64,000 nucleotides of DNA from JBBDNV01 sp040877415 (lineage in GTDB: Bacteria > Planctomycetota > Planctomycetia > Pirellulales > PALSA-1355), in contig JBBDNV010000128.1 of the NCBI GenBank assembly GCA_040877415.1, forward strand, positions 14,953-78,952, read 5' to 3'. Made by a program: the position numbers and the translations under genes. This document shows positions 27,946 through 36,510 of the stretch, piece after piece; the first letter of the stretch is position 1; the number at the start of each line of letters is the position of its first letter. The notes beneath the pieces were generated by a model. That model saw only the letters and a program-made list of their open reading frames with translations. It was not told the DNA's origin and searched no databases.

Positions 27946-28301
27946 GGTGAACCTTGGCAAATTGTGGACTTCGGGCAGCAGCCCCGCAGCTGAAGCTTAG
28001 GAGTTTTTATTCTACCATGAGTTCTGAGTCACGACACAAGTGCTTAAGCGGTGCCCTAAAGATCGCCAATCGTGCGGTAGCCGGTCGTCAGACGGAGTGC
28101 AATTACGCATCACGGCAGAAAACCAAGTATCGTTGGGTTCTCGGCACGTCTCATAAAACCCCACATCGGCCGTTTCTCGGGACACCGGCTGGAGGTGCGT
28201 AAGAGAGGAGGCGTTTTTCGAGGCGAGCAGCGTCAACTTCCGGATTACAATGCGTGGCCGAGGGCACATCCATACGATGCTAGATTGTCGAGGCCCCAGC
28301 G
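27946..28301. other. Divergent intergenic region
   Basis: This 356-base gap lies between the leftward kinase gene and the rightward ligase gene and must contain both promoters. I see no convincing small gene or hairpin in it. Two GAGGAGG-like strings occur without a usable reading frame. Confidence 0.4.
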
Positions 28302-29816
28302 ATGAACCGGGCGTCCGCAAGCGAACTCATTCCCCTTGTTGCGCAAGCGGCTGCACACGCAGGGCAGTTGGCGCTGGTGACAACCGAAGGGCGCTTCAGC
28401 TACGAGCAACTGCTGGACGCTTCGGCGCGCGGCGCATCGGTCCTTCTCGACGGACGTAAAGATCTCCGCGAGGCGCGGGTCGCATTCTTGCACCCGCCCG
28501 GCTTTGGCTACGCGACAACCCAATGGGCAATCTGGCGGGCGGGAGGCGTCGCCGTGCCCTTGGCCGTGATGCACCCACCCGCGGAGTTGGCCTACGTAAT
28601 CGAAGATTCGCAGGCTTCCACCGTGGTGGCCGACCCGGATTTACGGTCCATCGTGCAACCGCTGGCTGAAAAGTCCGGTTTACGGTTTGTCCTTAGCTCA
28701 CATGTCACCACGGGGCCGGCCAAATCACTGCCCCAGGTCGATCCGGCACGACGGGCGATGATCCTTTACACCAGCGGCACGACCAGCCGGCCCAAAGGTG
28801 TTGTTTCGACTCACGAAATGATTGCCGCTCAGATTGGCTCGCTGGTCGAAGCATGGGAGTGGACGGCAAACGATCACATTCTCCACGTGCTGCCATTACA
28901 CCACGTCCACGGAATCATCAATGCCTTGAGCTGCGCGCTGTGGTGTGGTGCAACCTGCCAGATGCTGCCGAAGTTCGATGCCCGGGAAGTCTGGCAGCGG
29001 ATCTGTCGGTCACACGAGCTGACCTTGTTCATGGCAGTCCCGACGATCTACGCGAAATTGATCGCCGAGTGGGAAACGGCATCGCCCGAAGATAAGAAAA
29101 TGATGTCTCAGGGCTGCAAGCGGCTCCGGTTGATGGTCTCTGGCTCGGCTGCCCTGCCTGTCAGTATGTTCGAAAAGTGGCAGTCAATCAGCGGTCACGC
29201 GCTCCTGGAGCGCTACGGCATGACCGAGATCGGCATGGCACTCTCGAATCCCCTCCGCGGCAAGCGGAAGCCTGGATACGTTGGCTTGCCGTTGCCGGGA
29301 GTCGAGGTCCGGTTGGTCGGCGACGACGGCCGACCGCCGGACGATGGATGTCCCGGCGAGATTCAAGTCAGGGGTCCGAACGTCTTTAAGGAATACTGGC
29401 GGCGCCCGGAGGCCACCCGTGCGGCGTTTACCGACGACGGTTGGTTCAGGACCGGCGACATCGCGGTGCGCGAAAGCGGAGTTTTTCGCATCCTGGGAAG
29501 GAATTCAGTCGACATCATCAAGACCGGTGGATACAAAGTATCGGCATTAGAGATCGAGGAAGTGCTGCTCGAACACGAGGCCGTCCGGCAATGCGCCGTG
29601 GTCGCTATCGAGGACCCCGAGTGGGGAGAGCGGGTTGGCGCAGCCGTTGTGCTTAGGCCCGGGCAGGATCTCACCTTAAGCCAGTTGCGCGCCTGGGCGA
29701 AGCGGCGCTTGGCCCCGTACAAGGTTCCAAGCAAATTGATTACGCTCGATGAGCTTCCGCGCAACACCATGGGGAAAGTGACCAAGCCCAAGGTCGTCGA
29801 ACTCTTTGACCGCTGA
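28302..29816 (+). CDS. Acyl-CoA synthetase, malonyl-CoA synthetase (MatB/ACSF3)-like
   Basis: A 504-residue ANL-superfamily adenylating enzyme. The P-loop motif is LYTSGTTSRPKG, the A5 motif LERYGMTEIGMALSNP, the A7 motif WFRTGDIA, and A8-A10 include GRNSVDIIKTGGYKVSALEIE and PRNTMGKVTK with the catalytic Lys near the C-terminus. The segment ERYGMTEIGMALS is typical of human ACSF3 and bacterial MatB, which activate malonate or methylmalonate to the CoA ester. The substrate assignment is inferred from that resemblance. No malonate transporter or decarboxylase is adjacent, so the pathway context is missing. Confidence 0.87.
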   Translation: MNRASASELIPLVAQAAAHAGQLALVTTEGRFSYEQLLDASARGASVLLDGRKDLREARVAFLHPPGFGYATTQWAIWRAGGVAVPLAVMHPPAELAYVIEDSQASTVVADPDLRSIVQPLAEKSGLRFVLSSHVTTGPAKSLPQVDPARRAMILYTSGTTSRPKGVVSTHEMIAAQIGSLVEAWEWTANDHILHVLPLHHVHGIINALSCALWCGATCQMLPKFDAREVWQRICRSHELTLFMAVPTIYAKLIAEWETASPEDKKMMSQGCKRLRLMVSGSAALPVSMFEKWQSISGHALLERYGMTEIGMALSNPLRGKRKPGYVGLPLPGVEVRLVGDDGRPPDDGCPGEIQVRGPNVFKEYWRRPEATRAAFTDDGWFRTGDIAVRESGVFRILGRNSVDIIKTGGYKVSALEIEEVLLEHEAVRQCAVVAIEDPEWGERVGAAVVLRPGQDLTLSQLRAWAKRRLAPYKVPSKLITLDELPRNTMGKVTKPKVVELFDR

Positions 29817-30147
29817 AGAGAACCGTTCAGCGCAACGACCAACGGAACGAGACTCTGCCTTCGAATCGCAATGGCCAAAGGGCAACTCACCGGACTAGGA
29901 ATCAGTCTGTCGATGGCGAACCGTGGCAGACAAATGCCCCGCCGGCTCAAAAATCGGTCTTATTTCAGGACGTTCCAAAAATCGGTCGGGTTTGATTGGA
30001 CAACGCAGAATCGAACTGCGACGATGTGGCGTTGGGGATGCGACCCTACCCTGGCAGGGAAAAATGCTGCGCGGGCGAACTTGAACAGCAGAAGCGAAAA
30101 CGTCGGGCTCACTTGAACGATGACTGACAATAGGAAAGGATCACGCG
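29817..30147. other. Gene-less stretch with two AAAAATCGGTC repeats
   Basis: No gene was identified. CAAAAATCGGTCTTATTTCAG (about 29948-29968) and CAAAAATCGGTCGGGTTTGA (about 29976-29995) are two further copies of the repeat seen at 22581 and 24085. AGGAAAGGA at 30132-30140 serves the next small gene. Confidence 0.45.
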
Positions 30148-30255
30148 ATGGGAGACAAAGGCGGCAAGAAAGGCAAGGACAAGAGCAAGAAACAGAAGGC
30201 GATGAAACAGGAACAAACGATGAAAGGGAAGCAGGATAAGAACCGGCCGAAGTGA
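30148..30255 (+). CDS. Small Lys-rich conserved peptide (35 aa)
   Basis: An ATG 7 bases after AGGAAAGGA opens a 35-codon frame: MGDKGGKKGKDKSKKQKAMK, then QEQTMKGKQDKNRPK. Very short MGDK-starting Lys/Gln-rich peptides of this kind occur as stand-alone genes in many bacteria, which together with the strong ribosome binding site argues that it is real. It is highly basic and probably disordered; nucleic-acid binding is a guess. It is too short for standard gene-calling thresholds. Confidence 0.6.
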   Translation: MGDKGGKKGKDKSKKQKAMKQEQTMKGKQDKNRPK

Positions 30256-30346
30256 GGTCGACGCCCGATTGCTGGCCACGAGCGTGGTCCTCTATGCGAG
30301 AAGCCTGGCGGCCGTGCTGAGCCAGAGTCTGTCGGTCGAGGTCTAG

Positions 30347-30475
30347 CTCTGCGCTCTGCCGAGCGACATGCGGCGCAGCTTCGACGGGTTGATGCGAATG
30401 GCCGAAGAGCACCTCGAGCGGAACGTGCTGAAGGGAGGGCTGTTCGTGTTTGTCAACCGGCACCGCGACCGGGTG
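30347..30475 (+). pseudogene. tnpB: IS66-family TnpB (accessory protein) remnant
   Basis: The frame LCALPSDMRRSFDGL, then LFVFVNRHRDRV about 20 residues later, matches the core of IS66-type Orf2/TnpB (normally DMRKSFDGL ... LFVFVNRRRDRVKLL). A stop lies directly before the fragment and the frame loses similarity after RDRV, so both ends are missing. No transposase (TnpC) gene or terminal repeats are visible. This is the debris of an old IS66 insertion. Confidence 0.75.
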
Positions 30476-30569
30476 AGGCGAGCGTCCGAAACGCCGGTGT
30501 CATCTATCGGTCGTAATTCAGGGATCCGAAGAAACCGATGGATTTCTGGCACTGAAGCCGGGCTGGATG

Positions 30570-31007
30570 TCATGTCAACAGACGAGCGGCACTTCGGGCG
30601 TTCGACCGGAACTGGCGGCGAAGCAATGGCCTGCTGAAGAATTCGATCGTGCGACCGAGCCATCCCCACGGCGTGTCCCATTCGACCTCCACGGTGACGC
30701 GCGTGATTCCGTCAGCTTCTTGGAATCGGTCCTGTCCACGAAACGGCACGCCAAACGGCATTGTGCCCGCGATCTGACGTGAAACGCCTGGCTCACAGGC
30801 CATCACTTCCCAACGCCCCAGCCACTCGCGGCCGAGCAAGCGGATCACTTGTGTGTATCCGGCACCTGTGTGGTCGAACGGTCCGCGGACATCCCGGATC
30901 GAACTCCACTCCTTATTCCATTTCGTCCAGTCCTCAGGATCTGTGAACAGTTTCCAAACCCGGTCCAGCGGCGCCGCGAACTCAGCGGTTTCGATGATGC
31001 GGCCCAT
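30570..31007 (-). CDS. SRPBCC (polyketide-cyclase/START-like) family protein
   Basis: A 145-residue protein with the START/SRPBCC start pattern IIETAEFAAPLDRVWKLFTDPEDWTKWN and the later VTVEVEWDTPWGW. These small proteins form a helix-grip fold with a hydrophobic cavity that binds lipids or aromatic ligands. The ATG at 31007 was chosen because the first beta strand begins directly after it, with GAGTGG just upstream. It lies 92 bases downstream of a small Cys-rich gene on the same strand. No specific ligand can be deduced. Confidence 0.82.
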   Translation of the reverse strand: MGRIIETAEFAAPLDRVWKLFTDPEDWTKWNKEWSSIRDVRGPFDHTGAGYTQVIRLLGREWLGRWEVMACEPGVSRQIAGTMPFGVPFRGQDRFQEADGITRVTVEVEWDTPWGWLGRTIEFFSRPLLRRQFRSNARSAARLLT

Positions 31008-31099
31008 CGCCACTCGTTTATCAGAGAATCGGTATCGAACGAAGATTTTAGCGCAGACTTTCCTCAAGTCTTCGCCGCCTCGGCGGATACACGACACGG

Positions 31100-31243
31100 C
31101 TACTTCTTTGCCTTGTCCGAGTGCCGTTTGGTTTGCGCCACTTCTTGCTTCCGGTAATCGCCGATGACGCCTTTCAGGGGGCAGACTGAGAATGCCGGAC
31201 ACTTCTTGCAGCCGACTACTAGAGCGATTGGGCATAACGTCAT
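31100..31243 (-). CDS. Small Cys-rich conserved protein (47 aa)
   Basis: Starting at an ATG 8 bases after GGGAG, the peptide has four Cys in CPIALVVGCKKCPAFSVCP, followed by GVIGDYRK and a basic tail. The Cys spacing suggests a small metal-binding (zinc or iron-sulphur) fold. Similar short CPIA...GCKKCP peptides with a GxIGDY motif occur in other bacteria as far as I recall, but I cannot name a family. It may be co-transcribed with the SRPBCC gene. Confidence 0.6.
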   Translation of the reverse strand: MTLCPIALVVGCKKCPAFSVCPLKGVIGDYRKQEVAQTKRHSDKAKK

Positions 31244-31753
31244 CTCATTTCTCCCTTTTTGTTTGTGTGCGCTGCGGGCGGACAAGGGCTCGGAGTCGAA
31301 TTTACCCCACGGAAACCGGCCCCGATCCCCCTTATCCGTGCTCTAACGACTGAGTTCAGCCGCGTGCCGACCATTGGGTGGCGGCTGTGAACATTCTACC
31401 AGTTTTCCGGCACCACCGCGCTACGCCGGTCGCGCGCGTCATCAATCGGTGGAATGATGGCACGTTCGAGAAATCGTGTGAGATCATGACAAAGCGGACT
31501 GCCGGCGGAAAAATATCATTGGCATTCCAACGAGTGCTTGGCCGCGATCACCGAGACGCGTAAGCGTAACGTGGTGGACGTGGCAAAGCACCTTGTACGA
31601 ACTGAGGAACCGGGGCCGCCCGGAAAAACAGAGGAGAATTCACGATGCGCTAGATGCGAGGGGGGGTGGCGCGATGCTAAGATAGCGAGCATTCCTAGCC
31701 TGGATCGGTTTCGGGCTCAGTTCAAATGGGAAATTTCTGCCAGGAGGCGCATC

Positions 31754-32674
31754 ATGGTCACAGAACACGACATCGGCGCTGCGGCCCGACAGGCCGGTCG
31801 TGAATTGCGTCAACTACGGTCGAGTATGCCGAGCTTTGTCGAGTTGGCTACCTTGCTCGTCCTCCTCGCTATCAGTCTAGGACTCGCAATGTCTGTGGGT
31901 CAGACGAGTGTCGACTGGGGTATTTTCATTGGCCTGGCAGGTGCGATTGTTTCGGCACTCGTGGCCGCATCGATCAAAATCGCCAATCAATGGGAGCGGG
32001 GCCTTGTGCTCCGACTCGGCGAGTTCCAGTCGATCCGCGGGCCCGGGATGTTCTTCGTCGTGCCAATCATTGATCGGGTGCGGATGGTTGACACCCGGGT
32101 GCTCGCAGTAGACATTCCTCGACAAGAGGCCATCACCAGGGACAACGTTCCCGTGTCGATCAACGGAGCGCTGTTCTTCAAGGTGACGAGCGCCGAAGAT
32201 GCGGTGATGAAGATTCAGGACTATGTTTACGGCATTTCCTTGTTGGCCCAAACGGCGCTACGCGACGTGGTGGGCGGGATGCTGCTCGACGAACTACTGT
32301 CGGAGCGCGAACGGATCGGCAAGCAGGTTGTGCAAGCGGTCGAGACCGACTCGAAAGAGTGGGGATTGCACGTTACCGGCATTCGTCTGATGGACATCGA
32401 TATGCCGGAGGACCTGAAGCGGATTATGTCGCGACAGGCGGGCGCGGAGCGGGAAAAGCGGGCAACGATTACGAAGGCGGAGGGCGATAGGCTCGCAGCG
32501 GAGAATTTAGCGGCCGCCGCGGCAACGATGCTTGCCAGCCCCGGTGCCATGCAACTGCGCACATTACAGACGCTTGACGGACTTGGTCCCACTGCCTCCA
32601 ACACGGTCGTATTGGCCATTCCTGTCGAGGTCATGCAGTTGGCCGCGCGGCTCAGCCGGCCAGCGGGCACCTAA
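31754..32674 (+). CDS. SPFH/Band 7 (stomatin-like, slipin) membrane protein
   Basis: The ATG follows a consensus AGGAGG by 7 bases. Two N-terminal hydrophobic segments (LATLLVLLAISLGLAMS and GIFIGLAGAIVSALVAASI) precede a typical Band 7 domain: QWERGLVLRLGEFQSIRGPGMFFVVPIIDRV, VDIPRQEAITRDNVPVSIN, and ALRDVVGGMLLDELL. The coiled region AGAEREKRATITKAEGDRLAAENLA and a short hydrophobic end follow. Slipins oligomerise into membrane rings and scaffold microdomains. They often pair with a NfeD protease, which is not found nearby here. The longer open frame upstream is not used. Confidence 0.92.
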   Translation: MVTEHDIGAAARQAGRELRQLRSSMPSFVELATLLVLLAISLGLAMSVGQTSVDWGIFIGLAGAIVSALVAASIKIANQWERGLVLRLGEFQSIRGPGMFFVVPIIDRVRMVDTRVLAVDIPRQEAITRDNVPVSINGALFFKVTSAEDAVMKIQDYVYGISLLAQTALRDVVGGMLLDELLSERERIGKQVVQAVETDSKEWGLHVTGIRLMDIDMPEDLKRIMSRQAGAEREKRATITKAEGDRLAAENLAAAAATMLASPGAMQLRTLQTLDGLGPTASNTVVLAIPVEVMQLAARLSRPAGT

Positions 32675-32991
32675 AGTTTGGAGAACACTAAAAATCTTAA
32701 TCCCACGAATCGGCCTGCATCGGTTAGATCAAGCCGGAGGCCGAAACGGATGCCCAAAAACGTTCGGTTCTCAACACACTCGACCCACATGGCGGCCGCA
32801 GCGATCTGAAGACGACGCCGGGAACCGATGGAGCTGATGGCCGGGATGGGCAAGTTGACCGTGGAAATGATGGGAGGCGTCGGTTTCGCAAGCGAAAGCC
32901 GGACCGAGTGCTGACCGCCAGCTCGCGGAGGGTGAGGAATAGAACGAGCTTAAGGGCGCGGAGCATCGGAACCGCGCCCTTCGAGAGAGCG
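32675..32991. other. Convergent intergenic region
   Basis: This 317-base gap lies between the convergent SPFH and low-complexity genes. It holds the hairpin at 32952-32981 and no credible gene. Confidence 0.4.
32952..32981 (-). terminator. Strong hairpin at convergent gene ends
   Basis: AAGGGCGCGG (32952-32961) and CCGCGCCCTT (32972-32981) pair perfectly over 10 bases. It lies 11 bases past the stop of the leftward gene at 32992. No U-tract follows, so termination is likely but unproven. Confidence 0.5.
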
Positions 32992-34755
32992 TCAGGGCGT
33001 GTCACCCGCCGTGCCGAGTACCCGCGGCGGGAAACGACGATCGATCAATTGCCGCGCTTTGTCCAGGAAAGTGGACCACGGACTACCGAGATCGGGCGCC
33101 ACGTGATCCCACTCATGGCTGACGTACGAAATATAGAAACCGCGATAGACGACGTAGTGATAGTAGCTTGAGCCGTCACGTCCGGAATTGCCGGTGAAAT
33201 CCGAGTCGTGGTCTTGAATGCCCTCGAGCGGAGTCGCCGAGTAGGACCGGATCGTGACCGTCAAGCCGGGACCGCTCTGAGGTTTTGCGGTCGGCCAGGT
33301 CTGTTGATGACTTTGCAAGATTGCTGCCGCGTCGGGAATCGACAGCGAGCCGATGAAGACTGACGTGTAACCGCTCGCGCGGCCGAACGTACCGCCGATC
33401 GTCCGCCCGTCGAAATAGATCCGTTCTTGTCCGCGGTCGGATCCTTCGAGGAGCGTTGCCAAATCGCCGATCTGGAAGCCGGTCGGTGCGGCCGGCGCGG
33501 CGGAGTGATCTTGCTGGAGGTCGTTGCCCCTGGCAGGACCCGCCGTCGAATTAGCGGCCGGCGTCGACGTCGTGTCACCGCCCGGATCGCTGTCGTGGGG
33601 GTTCGCGCCGCCTTGAACCCGCGGCGTGGCGGCGTCGGCCGCGTCGCGCGGCGAACTGCTGTAGAACCGCACCTGGATTCGACCGTCGGGCAGCACCGTA
33701 ATGCCCGTCACCAGCTCGGCCTGCGAGGGATCCGGGGGCGGACCGAGGTTGACGAACGAATCGGGATTCAGACCACGACCCCAGAGCGTCGAGAGCGCCT
33801 CGTCGAGCGAACGGCCGACGACGTCGGTCGGCTGCGGCGGATCGACCGAGCGCGGCATCGGCGGATTGAGCGGCGGGCCTGTTGGCTTTGCGGGCGTCGG
33901 CGTCGACCCCGCCGAATTCGTACTCGCCGAGGAGGGCCCGGCCGCGGTCGTGCGGCCCGTCGGTTGCCGGGTCGGCGATGTCCAGGCGCCGAACGTGCGA
34001 CCAGGCCATCCGCCCGCCGCGTCCATCACGATCAACAGATTCTCGACGTAGTCGTCCGCTAAAGGACCGGATTTCGAGTACCCGTTTGCGGTCGGTCTCG
34101 GCGAAGAGGTTCCAGATCGGTTGCCGTTGCTTGCGGGCGGGGTATTGCCGGAGGTCGCGGGCGGAGTCGATTCGCTTCGCCCCAAAGTTGGTCCGTGCTC
34201 CGCATGAACCGCCGTTACGAATGCGATTATCTGCATCAAGTCCAAGCCCGGATTGGACGCGGCTCTGCCAGCCGTTTGTGCATTCGGGTCCTTCTTGGCG
34301 GCCGCGGCGTTCGGGCGGACCGCGCCGACCATGTGATTGGGCGAAACCTGCAGTTGCAATTCGTCGCTCGCCGCGTCGTAGCGGCCGACCCAGGGCAAGG
34401 TCTGTGGCTGGGTCATTCGCTTGCCGTCGGGCCGAACTAGCAGCGTGCCCCGAATCGTAAACTCATTGCTGGCTCGACCGAGACCCTGCATCTCGACCGT
34501 CAACTCCGTCGGATCGTCGGCCGAGTAAGCAATGCGACCCAGGCCGCGGACGAGATACAGGTCGGGCGTCTGGGCCTCGATCAGCAGGGCGAACGGAAAC
34601 CGCTGGTCGTCGCTGACAAACAGCCCCTGCGACTGCGGCGGGGAAGAAACCGCAGCAGTCGTGTGCTCGACGGCCAAGCCCGCGCCGGCTTCGAGCAAGA
34701 GGACGCACACTGCGAGCAACGACGCGGCACGACGCCAGATTGCACAAGACATCAT
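32992..34755 (-). CDS. Exported low-complexity protein of unknown function
   Basis: A 587-residue protein with a signal peptide (SLLAVCVLLLEAGAGLA). Residues about 40-150 are a compact beta-rich region (FPFALLIEAQTPDLYLVRGLGRIAYSA). A long Pro/Thr/Ser-rich linker follows, broken by SLDEALSTLWGRGLNPDSF. The C-terminal ~170 residues (GFQIGDLATLLEG, then a Tyr-rich SSYYHYVVYRGFYISYVSHEWD) form another folded part. I recognise no family. The linker suggests a surface or envelope protein. The annotated ATG has a second ATG one codon later. It is well isolated from both neighbours. Confidence 0.75.
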   Translation of the reverse strand: MMSCAIWRRAASLLAVCVLLLEAGAGLAVEHTTAAVSSPPQSQGLFVSDDQRFPFALLIEAQTPDLYLVRGLGRIAYSADDPTELTVEMQGLGRASNEFTIRGTLLVRPDGKRMTQPQTLPWVGRYDAASDELQLQVSPNHMVGAVRPNAAAAKKDPNAQTAGRAASNPGLDLMQIIAFVTAVHAEHGPTLGRSESTPPATSGNTPPASNGNRSGTSSPRPTANGYSKSGPLADDYVENLLIVMDAAGGWPGRTFGAWTSPTRQPTGRTTAAGPSSASTNSAGSTPTPAKPTGPPLNPPMPRSVDPPQPTDVVGRSLDEALSTLWGRGLNPDSFVNLGPPPDPSQAELVTGITVLPDGRIQVRFYSSSPRDAADAATPRVQGGANPHDSDPGGDTTSTPAANSTAGPARGNDLQQDHSAAPAAPTGFQIGDLATLLEGSDRGQERIYFDGRTIGGTFGRASGYTSVFIGSLSIPDAAAILQSHQQTWPTAKPQSGPGLTVTIRSYSATPLEGIQDHDSDFTGNSGRDGSSYYHYVVYRGFYISYVSHEWDHVAPDLGSPWSTFLDKARQLIDRRFPPRVLGTAGDTP

Positions 34756-35254
34756 GAGGACTCCCTGCTAACAAAAGTCTCGATCCAATGGCAAGCAAGC
34801 CTAGTTCGCACAAAGGGGGGAAGGACGCGGTTTCCATCGGGTTTTTCTGCCGGTTTTGGTCGCAGCCGGTTGGCTGTGCTGGCGGCGGCGGTTAGTTAGA
34901 TAATGACGAGCACCAGCGCCAAACTAAGGATGCGGCGCGCACCTGAAGTGATGAACGAAAGGCCCCGGGCGTGAGCCGGCGAGAGCAGTCACCTTCGCAC
35001 CTAGCCGCGTGACGACGTGGCGTTCCTGGTTTTCAGACCCATTGCCGACGATTACAAATACTTTCGAAAAAAGATGCTGAACCTGTCGATCTCGCTGTCC
35101 CTCGTTTATCAAAGCGGGTATCGCGGAAGTCGAGATGGAGCTTCGCCAGCTGTTCGATCCGGCGGACTTCGGACCCGAGGGGGCGCAGGGGTAGACGCGG
35201 CGAGTGGCCGCCGCGGCGGATGTTCCACGCTACAAACATGAGGAGGAAGAATTC
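34756..35254. other. Gene-less stretch
   Basis: Five hundred bases separate the low-complexity protein from the DoxX gene. Frames on both strands are short and lack ribosome binding sites. The last part (35100-35195) encodes EVEMELRQLFDPADFGPEGAQG before a stop, possibly a gene remnant, but I do not recognise it. Confidence 0.35.
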
Positions 35255-35659
35255 ATGCAATCGACTGCGCAAACCGCCGGGATCTCGAAGGCGAGCCTGT
35301 TGGCCGGACGGACGATCAGCACGCTCGCCGTGCTGTTCCTGCTTTTCGATGGCGTCACGAAAGTGCTGAAGGTGGCACCCGTCATGGAGGCCTGCGCTCA
35401 GCTCGGGATTCCCGAAAGCGTCGTCCCCGGGATTGGGATCGTCTTGCTCATCTGTACGGTCGTGTATGTGAATCCGCGGACATCCGTGCTGGGCGCGATC
35501 CTGCTGACCGGCTATCTCGGCGGCGCAACGGCGACGCACGTGCGCGTCGGCGGTCCCGTCTTTCCCGTCGTCTTCGCGGTCGTTTTCGGCGCGTTGGTCT
35601 GGCTGGGGCTGTTCTTGCGCGATGATCGGCTGCGCACACTCATCCCCCTGCGAAGATAG
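35255..35659 (+). CDS. DoxX-family membrane protein
   Basis: A 134-residue protein starting 10 bases after AGGAGG. It has four predicted transmembrane helices and the DoxX-like pattern SLLAGRTISTLAVLFLLFDGVTKVLK, with LLICTVVYVNPRTSVLGAILLTGYLGGA later. DoxX relatives often lie in operons with an ECF sigma factor and DoxX/YCII-type proteins. A fragment of exactly such a sigma factor follows 12 bases downstream, so the operon seems to have been truncated. Its function is unknown; related proteins are linked to oxidative stress. Confidence 0.88.
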   Translation: MQSTAQTAGISKASLLAGRTISTLAVLFLLFDGVTKVLKVAPVMEACAQLGIPESVVPGIGIVLLICTVVYVNPRTSVLGAILLTGYLGGATATHVRVGGPVFPVVFAVVFGALVWLGLFLRDDRLRTLIPLRR

Positions 35660-35671
35660 GGCGGGCGGATC

Positions 35672-35749
35672 GTGCGCGACGTCGGCCTGGCTGAGGAGCT
35701 GGCGCAGGACGCTCTGGCGGCCGCGCTCGAGCAGTGGCTGCCCCTCCCG
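35672..35749 (+). pseudogene. Remnant of an ECF sigma factor
   Basis: RDVGLAEELAQDALAAALEQW is the region-2 start of the ECF sigma group normally continuing with P..GVPDNPGAWLM. Here similarity ends after about 25 residues and the downstream frame encodes nothing sigma-like. The remnant starts at a GTG 12 bases after the DoxX stop, as in intact DoxX-sigma operons. Confidence 0.65.
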
Positions 35750-35982
35750 GCAGCAGGGCCGCCCGCGTTAGATCATCGCCAAAGGAACACTCGTCGAATC
35801 TCTCGCACGGTCTCAAACGCCATTTGTTCAAGCACTTGCGGCGCAAGCCCGGATTCGATTCGAACGATCCCCCCGCCGGCGTGTCGATCGGCTTTGGTTT
35901 TTATGTCGCAATTTCGATCGCTCGCGGCACATAACTAGTGGCGGCGAGCGAGCGGCCGGCACAAAGGCTTGAGAGACCCGTC

Positions 35983-36510
35983 ATGCAGAGCGACGCGGAG
36001 ATTGTCCGCCAGGTGCGCAACGGAAATCGCCAGGCATACGGCGTCCTCATCGAGCGCTACCAGCGGCTGGTGCAGGCAACGGCCATGCGGTTCACCGGCG
36101 ATCGGCACGCCGCGGAAGACGTCTCGCAGGAAACGTTCATTTTCGGCCTGAGGCAGCTCGGCTCGCTGCGCACGCCGGCGAAATTCGGCGGCTGGCTATT
36201 GGCCATTACCCGACGAACGGCGGCCCGGTCGAAAACCCGCAGGCTGCGCGCGCCGGTTTCCATCGGCGATCCCGATGCGCTGCCGGCTGGCGACGGCGAA
36301 GCGCTTTCCGCCCAGTCGCAAGAGCTGATGGAGCTTATGGACCGTTTGCCCCAACACGAGCAAGCGGTGGTGGCGCTGCGGTATTTGAACGGCCACTCGG
36401 TCCAGGAAATCGCTGACATGACGGGGCGGCCTGTAGGCACAGTCACCAAACAACTTTCGCGCGGTTGCCAGCGCCTGCGAAATTGGCTCGATAAGGAGGA
36501 CGCACGATGA
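35983..36510 (+). CDS. ECF-type RNA polymerase sigma factor
   Basis: A 175-residue sigma-70 family protein. Region 2 (AYGVLIERYQRLVQATAMRFTGDRHAAEDVSQETF) and region 4 (DRLPQHEQAVVALRYLNGHSVQEIADMTGRPVGTVTKQLSRG) are complete. The short linker is typical of ECF factors. The start ATG was chosen over an upstream frame extension. Its stop overlaps the ATG of the next gene (ATGA), a pattern of sigma/anti-sigma pairs. It probably directs a small regulon including its own operon, and its activity would be controlled by the downstream membrane protein. Confidence 0.92.
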   Translation: MQSDAEIVRQVRNGNRQAYGVLIERYQRLVQATAMRFTGDRHAAEDVSQETFIFGLRQLGSLRTPAKFGGWLLAITRRTAARSKTRRLRAPVSIGDPDALPAGDGEALSAQSQELMELMDRLPQHEQAVVALRYLNGHSVQEIADMTGRPVGTVTKQLSRGCQRLRNWLDKEDAR

